From assembly GCA_963662705.2 (NCBI GenBank), contig OY759767.1, positions 1,984,001 through 2,048,000 on the forward strand: a stretch of 64,000 nucleotides of DNA, in the 5' to 3' direction. Shown here in pieces: positions 1 through 8,227 of the stretch. Each line of letters starts with the position of its first letter. The first letter of the stretch is position 1. The position numbers were made by a program, and so were the translations under genes. Below the pieces are notes generated by a model. The model made no database searches. It was not told the origin of the DNA and saw only the letters and a list, made by a program, of their open reading frames with translations. Source of the stretch: JAPPHA01 sp963662705. Its GTDB lineage: Bacteria; Pseudomonadota; Alphaproteobacteria; Rhodobacterales; Rhodobacteraceae.

Positions 1-345
1 GAGATCCTTCAGGGTGCGGATGACCCACTCCTCGAGACACCAGACAAACCTCCGGACATCCTTGCCGCGGCGATTCAAGTCCAGCAACACGTATACAACG
101 CGTTGACCTGGACCGTGATACGTCAAAGCACCGCCTCGTCGGCTCGGATGAACCGGAATCCGGTTGTCACCGAAATATTGCTCCAGGCTGTCGGCACTGG
201 TTCCAGCCGTATAGATTGGCGGGTGCTCGAGCAACCAGACGAGTTCGTTCGCGCGTCCCTGGAGAATTGCTTCGACGCGTTCTCCCATGTACTGGACGGC
301 TGTTTCGTACGGCACTTCGCCCGCGCTTTTTCGCCACTCCACCAT
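1..345 (-). CDS. lipB: Octanoyltransferase LipB, C-terminal part cut by window edge
   Basis: LipB transfers octanoyl groups from acyl carrier protein to lipoyl domains, the first step of protein lipoylation in the cytoplasm. Reading the minus strand from ATG at 345 gives 115 residues beginning MVEWRKSAGEVPYETA, then the family hallmarks VWLLEHPPIYTAGTSA and RRGGALTYHGPGQ followed by VVYVLLDL. This covers roughly the N-terminal half of the usual 210-240 residues; the rest lies beyond base 1. The MVEW start fits alphaproteobacterial LipB, although the frame stays open further upstream toward the tRNA. The larger overlapping frame on the same strand (123-584) is a shadow. The identification is secure from the TYHGPGQ motif; the exact start is less so. 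Confidence 0.93.
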   Translation of the reverse strand, partial: MVEWRKSAGEVPYETAVQYMGERVEAILQGRANELVWLLEHPPIYTAGTSADSLEQYFGDNRIPVHPSRRGGALTYHGPGQRVVYVLLDLNRRGKDVRRFVWCLEEWVIRTLKDL

Positions 346-441
346 GATGGCTCCGAATCGATCCAGGTTCGACAAGTGTACGGAGAAACCAACCTCTTCA
401 CATCGCGAAAGGTGTCGTTTATAGGCGGCTCGTCTTGAAGT

Positions 442-528
442 GCGGCCGTGGCGGAATTGGTAGACGCGCAGCGTTGAGGTCGCTGTGGGGTAACACCCGT
501 GGAAGTTCGAGTCTTCTCGGCCGCACCA
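442..528 (+). tRNA. tRNA-Leu (anticodon GAG)
   Basis: This is an 87-nt cloverleaf with a 7-bp acceptor stem (gcggccg paired with cggccgc), a D-arm containing ggcggaattggtaga, an anticodon loop with GAG, a long variable arm typical of leucine tRNA, and the T-loop ttcgagt. The CCA end is encoded. It decodes CUC/CUU leucine codons. It lies upstream of and divergent from lipB. Confidence 0.96.
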
Positions 529-792
529 TTTGCCGATAACGAACCCCGATTCGGATGTCCCCCGTTAAGCCCCGGTTGGTGCAATCTGGGCAGAAAAGGG
601 AAAAAGGGTCGGGAAATCAGGATTGTGGTTGGGGCATGATTCTCAACAATCCGCGGTACACAACACGTTTATTCAAGGATGGAGATTTGCTACAGTGTAC
701 CGGTTGAATAGAAGTTTTCCGAAGTAAGGGGAATGCCGAGTTGCGTGACGGGCTGACCGGCCATACGTGCGTTGACGCTGCGGAGATAGAGA

Positions 793-1884
793 TTGCCAAA
801 CTCAAGTGACAACGATCAGTTTGTGGTATTTGACGGAGTACAAAAGAGTTATGACGGCGAGACGCTCGTTGTCAAAGACCTCAATCTCAAGATCGGTCGC
901 GGCGAGTTTCTGACCCTGTTGGGGCCTTCGGGATCGGGAAAAACCACCTGTCTGATGATGTTGGCCGGATTTGAAACGGCGACGCACGGCGAAATCAGGC
1001 TAGGTGGAAGACCCATCAACAACATACCGCCGCACCGCCGCGGGATCGGAATGGTTTTCCAGAATTACGCGCTGTTTCCACACATGACGGTTGGCGAAAA
1101 CCTGTCCTTCCCCCTGGAAGTCAGAAACCTCCCGAAGTCCGACCGGGAACTCAAGGTCAAGAACGCGCTCGATATGGTCCAGATGGGCGGGTTCTACGGT
1201 CGGCGGCCGGCCCAGCTGTCCGGTGGGCAGCAACAGAGGATTGCCCTGGCTCGGGCACTCGTGTTTGAACCGGAACTGGTTCTGATGGATGAACCGCTTG
1301 GCGCGCTGGACAAACAGCTGCGCGAGCACATGCAACTTGAGATCAAGCATTTGCACGAACGCCTGGGGGTCACGGTAGTCTATGTGACCCATGACCAGAG
1401 CGAAGCGTTGACGATGTCGGACCGGATCGCGGTTTTCAATGACGGAGTGATCCAGCAGTTGTCGGTTCCTGACGATCTCTACGAGCGCCCGGAAAATGCA
1501 TTTGTCGCGCAGTTCATCGGCGAGAACAATCGCCTGTCGGGAACGATTGAACATGTCGACGGTGCCTACGCTTCCGTAGTTCTTGACGACGGGTTCAGGA
1601 ATCGGGCCTTGGCGATCAACTGTGGCGGCAGTGGCAGCCGAACGACACTGTCAATTCGTCCCGAGCGTGTCGTGATCGGCGATGGCGGTCAAGCCAACAC
1701 GACCGAGGGCAACGTTCTCGAGTTGATTTATCTCGGCGATCACATTCGATGCCGAATGAACGTTCATGGCAACGATGAGTTCGTGCTCAAGCTTCCGAAC
1801 ACGGCGGGCCATGATCGACTTTCAGTCGGAGAACGGGCCATGATCGGTTGGGCAGTCGAGGATTGCCGGGCGCTTGACGCGTGA
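793..1884 (+). CDS. ABC transporter ATP-binding protein, PotA/spermidine-putrescine type
   Basis: This is the cytoplasmic ATPase subunit of an importer of the polyamine/iron/sugar class. Over 363 residues it shows Walker A GPSGSGKTT (about residues 44-52), Q-loop VFQNYALFPHMTV, signature LSGGQQQRIALARAL, Walker B LVLMDEP, H-loop VTHDQ, and a C-terminal TOBE-like extension of about 120 residues containing SIRPERV. The start is TTG at 793, preceded by ggag at about 782-785. No other transporter component is adjacent: tRNA-Leu precedes it and tRNA-Arg follows. It is therefore an orphan ATPase that may serve a distant importer. The substrate cannot be told from the sequence; the PotA-like label rests on the TOBE region and on the match to this clade. 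Confidence 0.85.
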   Translation: MPNSSDNDQFVVFDGVQKSYDGETLVVKDLNLKIGRGEFLTLLGPSGSGKTTCLMMLAGFETATHGEIRLGGRPINNIPPHRRGIGMVFQNYALFPHMTVGENLSFPLEVRNLPKSDRELKVKNALDMVQMGGFYGRRPAQLSGGQQQRIALARALVFEPELVLMDEPLGALDKQLREHMQLEIKHLHERLGVTVVYVTHDQSEALTMSDRIAVFNDGVIQQLSVPDDLYERPENAFVAQFIGENNRLSGTIEHVDGAYASVVLDDGFRNRALAINCGGSGSRTTLSIRPERVVIGDGGQANTTEGNVLELIYLGDHIRCRMNVHGNDEFVLKLPNTAGHDRLSVGERAMIGWAVEDCRALDA

Positions 1885-2033
1885 CGGCTTATCGCCCTCA
1901 CCCGCCTGGCCGGAAAGAGAAATCCCGGTACCAGCGAAACGCTTTCACGCCTGCCCGGAATTGCACCGTAAGCGGTGTATGAAATGATCGTGAGGAGACA
2001 AGAACCGCATTCAGCAATCCCGGGCCAGTGATT

Positions 2034-2110
2034 TGGCGGTCCCTGAAGGATTCGAACCTTCGACCTCCACCTTCGGAGGGTGGCGCTCTATCCAGCTGAG
2101 CTAAGGGACC
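2034..2110 (-). tRNA. tRNA-Arg (anticodon CCG)
   Basis: This 77-nt minus-strand cloverleaf has acceptor stem ggtccct/agggacc, D-arm tagctcagctggatagagc, anticodon loop ctCCGaa on a ccacc/ggtgg stem, T-arm ggttcgaatcc, and an encoded CCA. It reads the arginine codon CGG. Confidence 0.96.
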
Positions 2111-2584
2111 GAGGCATTTGCCCGCTTCCGAGATCAATCATCCGGGCCAATCGCAAAAGACGACTTTCGAATTCTTCCGAAAACGTGATCGACGTGGCGC
2201 GTGCGCATGACACGACGATGACCAAGGAAATCACTGTGAGTTAAAAGCATGGAGCACGCCAGGACGAAATGCAAGTCTAACCGGACCTTCATCGACGAAT
2301 GTTCGAATGGTTTCTCCTTGGGCAAGCCGTAAGTCCGGGCTTAGTTGTCGGCACGATGATGCACCACTAACGAGACAAGGAGATTCTGGATGCGGTTGCG
2401 AGGCTGGGTGTCGACATCCACTTCGCAGCACTAGACGTGTTTTGAAGGGATGTCGTTACAACTGTGCGGGCCTTAACGATTTCGTCCAGAGCGAAGAACT
2501 GGCATTTCGGCACCGTGCATGACTTCATGCGACTGAAGCTTGGGTGGCAAGCACCAAAAACAGGATCGAGGAGGCCTTTTCCCG
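2111..2584. other. Gene-poor stretch, possible protein remnant
   Basis: No intact gene is recognisable. On the plus strand near 2375-2446 there is a short protein-like stretch (reading RDKEILDAVARLGVDIHFAA) bounded by stop codons. It may be the tail of a decayed gene belonging to the partly degraded cluster that follows. The assignment is uncertain. Confidence 0.3.
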
Positions 2585-3100
2585 ATGATAACCAATCCGA
2601 AAGCGAGTTTCGACGTGGATGAGACTCCCGAGATGCGGCTTGCGCAGATGGGGTTGTCCTTGCCGAAAGTTCCGCCGCCGGTTGGCAATTTCGACCTTGG
2701 TTCGATCGACGGAACGACCCTTTATCTCTCTGGCCAGGGACCACTTCTGGAAGACGGCACACTTGCGACTGGAAAAGTCGGCGCGGATGTCATCGTCGAG
2801 GATGCCAAATACCACGCCCGGTGTACCGGGTTGGTTCTGATTGCCGCGATGCGAGAAATCCTGGGATCCCTCGACCATGTGGCGCAAATCAGAAGGGTCT
2901 TTGGTATGGTGAATGCAGTTCCCGAATTCGAGGACCACCCTGCAGTCATAAATGGTTGTTCGAATCTCTTTTGCGAGGTTTTCGGTTCTCGTGGCCGCCA
3001 CGCCCGTGCCGCCGTCGGGATGGCCTCTCTGCCAGGAAATATCACGGTTGAGATCGATGTCATCGTATCTATCACACCCGGACCGGGATCTGGCCAATGA
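2585..3100 (+). CDS. RidA (YjgF/YER057c/UK114) family protein
   Basis: RidA-family proteins hydrolyse reactive enamine/imine intermediates released by PLP-dependent ammonia lyases. The 171-residue product carries the family core LYLSGQGPLLEDG, the arginine-containing segment VAQIRRVFGMVNAVPEF and the C-terminal segment RHARAAVGMASLPGNITVEIDVIV. The conserved arginine before A-V-G is present. The start at 2585 is chosen over an upstream ATG because gaggagg lies about 10 nt before it. It overlaps the next frame by ATGA. The neighbouring PLP enzyme at 3621 is a plausible partner whose product RidA would clear. The protein resembles the longer RidA subgroup rather than the 128-residue E. coli RidA. 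Its substrate is unknown. Confidence 0.85.
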   Translation: MITNPKASFDVDETPEMRLAQMGLSLPKVPPPVGNFDLGSIDGTTLYLSGQGPLLEDGTLATGKVGADVIVEDAKYHARCTGLVLIAAMREILGSLDHVAQIRRVFGMVNAVPEFEDHPAVINGCSNLFCEVFGSRGRHARAAVGMASLPGNITVEIDVIVSITPGPGSGQ

Positions 3101-3620
3101 GTAAAACCCGCCTCAGCGAAGCGGGAAAGCGCCAACATGAAGTCGAAGTCGTCAAATACCTCGATCTGCAAATTGGCGAAGGCGAATTCATGGCGCTCGT
3201 GGGTCCTTTAGGCTGCACCAGGTTCTTCGCCACACTTCGCACGATTGCGGGCCTTGAATCCAAATCCGCTGGGCATCTGTTTATCAGTGGTTGTCGCGCC
3301 AATGAACTAACGTCCGCCAAGCACAATGCCTCAATGGATTTCCAATTCCGTCCGCCTTACCCAAAAAATGTCGGTTCGCGAGAACCTGTCCGTCGGATTG
3401 AAGCTGAGGAAGCGATGAAAATCGGCGATGCAATAGTGGTTCGGATTCAGGATTTGGGGCATGAGGCGCCTCGTCATCTGAACATCAGGCGCGGTGCTGC
3501 ACTCACTGCACGGGCAAGCGGCGAGGCTCGCGGGAAAATTGTGCCAGGTGCGACAGTACCTCGTGCCATCATGCGCAATCGGCTCCACGCCTTCGATCTC
3601 GCTACCTGGGGGCGCCTAAC
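3097..3620 (+). pseudogene. Decayed MalK/UgpC-type ABC ATPase
   Basis: The frame starts by ATGA overlap with the RidA gene and reads like a sugar-importer ATPase: VVKYLDLQIGEGEFMALVG, then IAGLESKSAGHLFISG. The Walker A motif is ruined, with GPLGCTRFFAT where GPSGCGKSTLL is expected. At about 3355 the homologous frame shifts: the segment MSVRENLSVGLKLRKR, expected just after the Q-loop, is readable only in another frame (about 3365-3412), where it meets a stop. No signature motif, Walker B or H-loop can be read afterwards, and the region is only about half the normal gene length. It keeps an open frame by chance up to the next gene. It cannot encode a working ATPase. Confidence 0.8.
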
Positions 3621-4829
3621 ATGATCGATGAGCCGTTTGGGCGCTGGAACCTGACACCGATAATCAACGCCTCGGGCACCATGACCAGCATCGGTGCGTC
3701 GCGCGTTCCACACGAGGTGCGTGCTCTTGTGGACGGGATACTTGGTGAATTCGTCGGGATGGACGAGTTGCAGTCGCGTGCGGGTTCGGTCATTGCGCGG
3801 GCAACCGGTGCCGAGGAGGGCTGCATCACGGCTTGCTCTGCAGCAGCCATGACCCAGACCGTGGCGGCTTGTTTGACCGGCATGGACCTTGCCCGGATCG
3901 AAGCGCTGCCTCAGGTCGCGGGCGAACGCCGCGTACTTCTGGCCTCGGGCCATATGGTGAACTATGGCGCACGGGTCGATCAGGCGATCCGTCTTGCAGG
4001 GGCAGAGGTCGCGCCTGTCGGCACGGCAGCCGCCTGCGAAACATGGCACTTGCGCGCGGCTCTGGAAGAAGGCGCGGTCGCCGCAATGTATGTCGTCTCG
4101 CACCATACGGTACGCGAAAACGAATTGCCGATGGATGTCTTCATCGCAATGTGTCGCGAATGCGACGTACCAGTGATCGTGGACATGGCTTCGGAGTACG
4201 ATTTGCGTCGTCCCATTGCGCTTGGTGCTTCCGCAGCGATCTATTCCGGGCACAAGTTTCTCTCGGGGGTCACCAGCGGCATCGTGGCAGGCAAATCCGA
4301 TCTTGTTCGCGCCACTTACCTTCAGCATCGAGGCATCGGCCGCACGATGAAGGCGGGCAAGGAAAGCGTTGTCGGTGCCATGGCTGCGCTTGAACTGTGG
4401 GATGCCCGCGACCACGCCGCTGCCGAGGCGGCTGAAGACGTGCGGGTCGAGCTTTGGCTAATGAGTTTGGGCGGCGTGCCCGGGCTTACATTGGCGCGCC
4501 ACGCGGACTGGACCGGCAATCCGATCACTCGCGTAAAGATTGCTGTCGATCCTGCCTCTGCCGGTTTCAACGCTTGGGAGTTGGTCGGACGGCTCGAGGT
4601 CCGTGCGCCTCGAATCGTCGTGCGCGACAACCTGGTCGAACGGCAAGAGATTTACCTTGATCCCTGCAACCTGACCGATGACGAGGCTGCCAAGGTTGCC
4701 GACGCCATCCGTGAAGAGGCAGCGCGTTTCCGTGATGAAGGCGGCGGTGGCAAGATCAGTTGGAGCGAAATCAAGCGTGCGCGGGAAGCTTCGGTGCAAG
4801 GCTGGAAGGGCATTGGCGATGCAACTTGA
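3621..4829 (+). CDS. SelA/DgaE-like PLP-dependent enzyme
   Basis: This 402-residue fold-type I PLP enzyme belongs to the SelA-like clade that includes D-glucosaminate-6-phosphate ammonia lyase DgaE. It has the N-terminal INASGTMTSIGASRVP that marks the clade, a PLP-aspartate region VPVIVDMASEYDL, and the Schiff-base lysine in SGHKFLSG (K212). It likely performs ammonia elimination or a related beta-elimination on an amino sugar acid or amino acid. The start overlaps the preceding frame by ATGA. The upstream RidA gene fits an enzyme that releases 2-aminoacrylate-type intermediates. Base composition appears more GC-rich than the flanking decayed frames. The substrate cannot be assigned; selenocysteine synthesis is unlikely because no SelB or SelD is nearby. 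Confidence 0.82.
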   Translation: MIDEPFGRWNLTPIINASGTMTSIGASRVPHEVRALVDGILGEFVGMDELQSRAGSVIARATGAEEGCITACSAAAMTQTVAACLTGMDLARIEALPQVAGERRVLLASGHMVNYGARVDQAIRLAGAEVAPVGTAAACETWHLRAALEEGAVAAMYVVSHHTVRENELPMDVFIAMCRECDVPVIVDMASEYDLRRPIALGASAAIYSGHKFLSGVTSGIVAGKSDLVRATYLQHRGIGRTMKAGKESVVGAMAALELWDARDHAAAEAAEDVRVELWLMSLGGVPGLTLARHADWTGNPITRVKIAVDPASAGFNAWELVGRLEVRAPRIVVRDNLVERQEIYLDPCNLTDDEAAKVADAIREEAARFRDEGGGGKISWSEIKRAREASVQGWKGIGDAT

Positions 4830-5260
4830 CCGCAAACGCATCCTCATGACTGGCACAGCGCACGGCATCGGTTTCGCCATAACCTGCGTCTGCCTTGCCG
4901 AAGGGGTCGAGGTATTCGCCGTCGGTCAGGATGGCGGCGCGAGGTCATAAGCCGAAGCAAAGATAGGACACCATTCAGGCGGATGGAAACACCACCCGCT
5001 CGACCTTGGACAATCCGAAAGCAATGCTGCCGTGCTGCACACAATCGCGGATTGGCCCGTTCAGGACGGCCTGGTCAACTATGCCGCAATGCTGCAATGC
5101 CGGATTTCAGCTTTGCGGGAACAGTCACCGAATTTCGCTGCGCCATCGAAGTCGATGTCAACCTCACCCGGGCCCGTCGCGTCACCCGTGCTCAATTGCC
5201 GCCACGACGCCATTCCGCGGCGTCTGCCAGTGCTCCGACAAATGATGCACCGCTCTGAAA
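4819..5260 (+). pseudogene. Decayed short-chain dehydrogenase/reductase (SDR)
   Basis: An ATG at 4819, overlapping the end of the PLP enzyme by 11 nt, opens MQLDRKRILMTGTAHGIGFA, the typical SDR nucleotide-binding start with TGxxxGIG. The frame stops at 4950 after 43 residues. Further on, in shifted frames, come a DGLVNYAAM-like segment (about 5062-5095) and IEVDVNLTRARRVTRAQLP (about 5145-5205), which correspond to the SDR NNAG strand and the VNLTGxFxVTRA helix. The YxxxK catalytic pair is not found. The enzyme has been lost by frameshifts and deletion. Confidence 0.75.
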
Positions 5261-5542
5261 CGTGTGCCTCGTTCTCACTGAGTCAGAGATCAGGAATTTG
5301 CGCCACACGTGATTTGCGCCATACGTGAACCGCTCCCAAGATCGCGGCGCAGTTGTTTCTAGGAACCCGGCAGTGTAAACTGGGCCAGTCGGAAATAGCC
5401 CGCAAACTGCGGCAGGCTCCGGCGGTTTATTCAGGACGCAGGATACTGCGGTCCCAAGTGTTCGATTGCGAGGTTCCGATTATTCTTCCAGCCGTTCATT
5501 TGAGGAACGCGGTTATTCCTTCGGAAAAAACAGGAGATTAGA
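5261..5542. other. Non-coding leader of the peptide-transporter operon
   Basis: After the SDR remnant no gene is visible. The last part, caggagattaga just before 5543, is the ribosome binding site of the binding-protein gene. The short open frame 5353-5541 has no recognisable features. Confidence 0.4.
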
Positions 5543-7150
5543 ATGACTAAGTACTATTCCGTCGCCAGTCCAATTTCGTTCGTCTTGGTGGCAGGCATAA
5601 TCGCGTTTTCGAATCTCGCCCTTCACGCGGAACCGGATCGGGGGACCCTGGTCGTTGCGGTCAATCAGGAGCCGCAGGATCTTGCCGCGCAAGGTGCCTA
5701 CAAGGAAATCAATGCTCCCGGTCTCCGGAACGTGCTGGAAACGCTCATTGCGGTTGATCCGGTCTCCGGAGAGTTCATTCCGGTTTTGGCAACGGCCTGG
5801 GATAGGGTCGATGGAAGCACGCTACGGTTCACGATTCGGGAAGGCGTGACGTTTCATGACGGGACTGCCATGACCGCCGAGGCCGTCGCAGAATCGGTGA
5901 GCTGGGTCTGGAGTGCGGAGAACGCATTCACAATCCAGGAGTACGCCGGACCCGGCGAAATCTCCGCTGTCGCGATAGATGACGCAACCGTGGAAGTCAG
6001 ATCAAGCGAACAAGATCCTCTGCTCGAATTCCGGCTGTCGCTGAATGGAATCTCGTCGCCAACGCAATTGGCGGAGAATCCTGCGAGGCATTTCGATACG
6101 CCTGTCGGAACGGGGCCCTACAAGTTCGTAGAGTGGCAACACGGCCAGTACTGGTCCGCAACCTACAACCCGGATTGGTGGGGATTGAACGCAGGCGATG
6201 CCTACGGCACCTCGAAGCCGGCCTTTTCGGACCTGAAGTTCGTCTTCCGATCGGAAGACGCCGCGCGGGTCGCGATGGTCGAGAGCGGAGAAGCTCAACT
6301 CGCCATGTTCCCGTCCGCTGACGACTGCGCGCGTGCCGCTGAAGCCGAGAGTTACAATTGCGTGACAGGACCGTCGACAACCTATCTTTACGGTCGACTC
6401 GACCATTCGCTGCATGCCGACGAACGGTTGTCGGATCCAAGAATCCGTGAAGCGGTTTTCTCGGCGATCGATATCGCAGGCATCGTCGACCTTTACGGCA
6501 TGGCGTCGGTGCCCCAGGGTCAACTCGGCGCAAAGGGTACGATCGGATTCAACGACGCGGTCAGCCCGTATGCCTATGATCTTGACCACGCGATGTCGCT
6601 GCTGGACCAAGCCAGGGCCGACGGCGTCGATGTTGACGGGCTTGAAATCGAAATCGTGGGACGTGATACGACGCCCCGCATCAAACCGATCGTCGAGGCC
6701 CTGGGGGCAATGCTTGGCATGGCCGGCATAGGCACCGACATCAGGGTGCAGACGCCGGCGGAGTTCAACCCGCGGGTTCGCATCACCGGCTATTCGAACG
6801 AGCCCGGACGCCAGATGATGCAGGTTCACGTCAAGCAGAATCCTTCCGGAGATTACGGTCTGTTGCTGTTGTCGAACTATGCCTGCCCGAACATCGATGA
6901 TCCGACAGGTCCGTCGCGATCCTCGGTGTATTGCGACGAAGAATTCGACTCCAGCCTGTTCGAGGCCCTGGCAAGTTTCGGGGAGGAACGGGGTGAAAGA
7001 ATGCGGGAGCTGGTTCAGTATGTCCACGACCGGCACCTGATCGTCCCGCTCGCGTTGCTGGATCGAGGCCACCTCGTGGAGGCCGGGCTGGAATTCACAT
7101 TCGGGACGGATCACAGGATCCAGGCGGTTTACGTCAAACCGGACTCATGA
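5543..7150 (+). CDS. ABC transporter substrate-binding protein, family 5 (peptide/opine/nickel type)
   Basis: This 535-residue periplasmic binding protein has a secretion signal over about the first 29 residues (hydrophobic FVLVAGIIAFSNLAL then HAE). The SBP family 5 core follows: GTLVVAVNQEPQDL, RNVLETLIAVDPVSGEFIPVLATAW, LRFTIREGVTFHDGTAMTAEAV, and the GTGPYKFVEW segment. No lipobox cysteine is seen, so it is probably soluble in the periplasm. The start has a good site, cagg-agattaga. It heads an operon with two permeases and a fused ATPase. Family 5 proteins bind oligopeptides, opines or glutathione; the ligand is not predictable here. Confidence 0.92.
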   Translation: MTKYYSVASPISFVLVAGIIAFSNLALHAEPDRGTLVVAVNQEPQDLAAQGAYKEINAPGLRNVLETLIAVDPVSGEFIPVLATAWDRVDGSTLRFTIREGVTFHDGTAMTAEAVAESVSWVWSAENAFTIQEYAGPGEISAVAIDDATVEVRSSEQDPLLEFRLSLNGISSPTQLAENPARHFDTPVGTGPYKFVEWQHGQYWSATYNPDWWGLNAGDAYGTSKPAFSDLKFVFRSEDAARVAMVESGEAQLAMFPSADDCARAAEAESYNCVTGPSTTYLYGRLDHSLHADERLSDPRIREAVFSAIDIAGIVDLYGMASVPQGQLGAKGTIGFNDAVSPYAYDLDHAMSLLDQARADGVDVDGLEIEIVGRDTTPRIKPIVEALGAMLGMAGIGTDIRVQTPAEFNPRVRITGYSNEPGRQMMQVHVKQNPSGDYGLLLLSNYACPNIDDPTGPSRSSVYCDEEFDSSLFEALASFGEERGERMRELVQYVHDRHLIVPLALLDRGHLVEAGLEFTFGTDHRIQAVYVKPDS

Positions 7151-7163
7151 ATATCGGCGCGGG

Positions 7164-7190
7164 CGGCCCCAGGATTCTTTCCCGGGGCCG
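7164..7190 (+). terminator. Intercistronic hairpin after binding-protein gene
   Basis: A 7-bp perfect stem (cggcccc at 7164-7170 with ggggccg at 7184-7190) encloses a 13-nt loop 14 nt after the stop of the binding-protein gene and ahead of the permease. There is no U-run, so it is more likely to limit read-through or protect the upstream mRNA than to be a full terminator. Confidence 0.5.
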
Positions 7191-7227
7191 TCAGCCTTTC
7201 CACCAGGAGAACTGAAGCTCGTCCTGG

Positions 7228-8190
7228 ATGGTGTATTTCGTAACACGAATAGCGAATTCGTTTCTGCTTCTGCTGCTGACGGTCAGTTTCGTGTTCTTGG
7301 CCGGGCGACTGATCGGAGATCCGGCCCTTAACATGCTGGGGCCGGGAGCCAGCGACCTTGCGCTGGAAAAGTTGCGGAATGCTGCGGGGCTGAACGATCC
7401 CCTCTGGCAGCAGTATTTGCGCTATATTGGCAACCTGATCCAGGGCGATTTCGGCGTCAGTTACCGTTTCGGGTTTTCGGTCCTGCCGTCGGAGGACCTC
7501 GATGCAATCGGCCAACCGGTCGTTGCGATCGTACTTGAGCGACTACCTGCAACCTTTCTGCTCGCGGCGGTCGCCATGGGACTGGCGGTCCCCCTTGGCG
7601 TACTCATGGGGGTCGCTGCCGCGGCGAACCCGCTCTCCGCAATCGACAGGCTGGTTTCCGCGATCGCCCTTGCGGGCGTTTCGATCGTACAGTTCTGGCT
7701 GGGCTTGATGCTGATCGTCCTGTTCGCTGTTCAACTCGGCTGGCTGCCGACCGGTGGATACGGAGGCGCGAGCCACGTCATTCTCCCGGCGCTCACGCTC
7801 GCGGCGCGGCCGATCGGCAGGATCGCGCAAATTTCCAGGAGCGCCATGCTGGACGAACTGTCGAAACCCTACGTTGTAACCGCGAGGGCAAAAGGGTTGA
7901 ACGAAAGCAGGATCGTGTTCCTGCATGCTCTCAGGAATGCTGCAGTGCCAATCATCACGATGATCGGAGATGAGCTGTCAGCCCTGCTTACCGGTGCTAT
8001 TCTCGTCGAGAAGATCTTTGCATGGCCCGGAATCGGATTGCTGATCATCGACTCCCTGACCCGCAGTGACCTTCCCCTGATTCAGGCCTCGATCGCAGTG
8101 GTGGCCGCGCTGGTCGTTGTGGTCAATCTCCTGGTTGATCTTGCCTATCGTTTGGTCAACCCGCGAATCCGTCTCGGAAAAGGGGTCTGA
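7228..8190 (+). CDS. ABC transporter permease, DppB/GsiC type
   Basis: This 320-residue inner-membrane permease is the first of two in a peptide-type importer. It begins MVYFVTRIANSFLLLLLTVSFVFLAGRLIGDP, as usual for DppB proteins. It shows several hydrophobic spans and the cytoplasmic EAA loop region YVVTARAKGLNESRIVFLHALRNA, which docks with the ATPase. It ends with LVDLAYRLVNPRIRLG, the standard C-terminus. It sits 77 nt after the binding protein. Confidence 0.93.
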   Translation: MVYFVTRIANSFLLLLLTVSFVFLAGRLIGDPALNMLGPGASDLALEKLRNAAGLNDPLWQQYLRYIGNLIQGDFGVSYRFGFSVLPSEDLDAIGQPVVAIVLERLPATFLLAAVAMGLAVPLGVLMGVAAAANPLSAIDRLVSAIALAGVSIVQFWLGLMLIVLFAVQLGWLPTGGYGGASHVILPALTLAARPIGRIAQISRSAMLDELSKPYVVTARAKGLNESRIVFLHALRNAAVPIITMIGDELSALLTGAILVEKIFAWPGIGLLIIDSLTRSDLPLIQASIAVVAALVVVVNLLVDLAYRLVNPRIRLGKGV

Positions 8191-8227
8191 ACTCTTGTCG
8201 ACCGGCTTCAGGATTCGAGATGGCGGA

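Noticed and set aside
123..584. 153-codon minus-strand frame overlapping tRNA-Leu and lipB
   Set aside because: It reads through the tRNA and lies out of frame with the clear LipB motifs.
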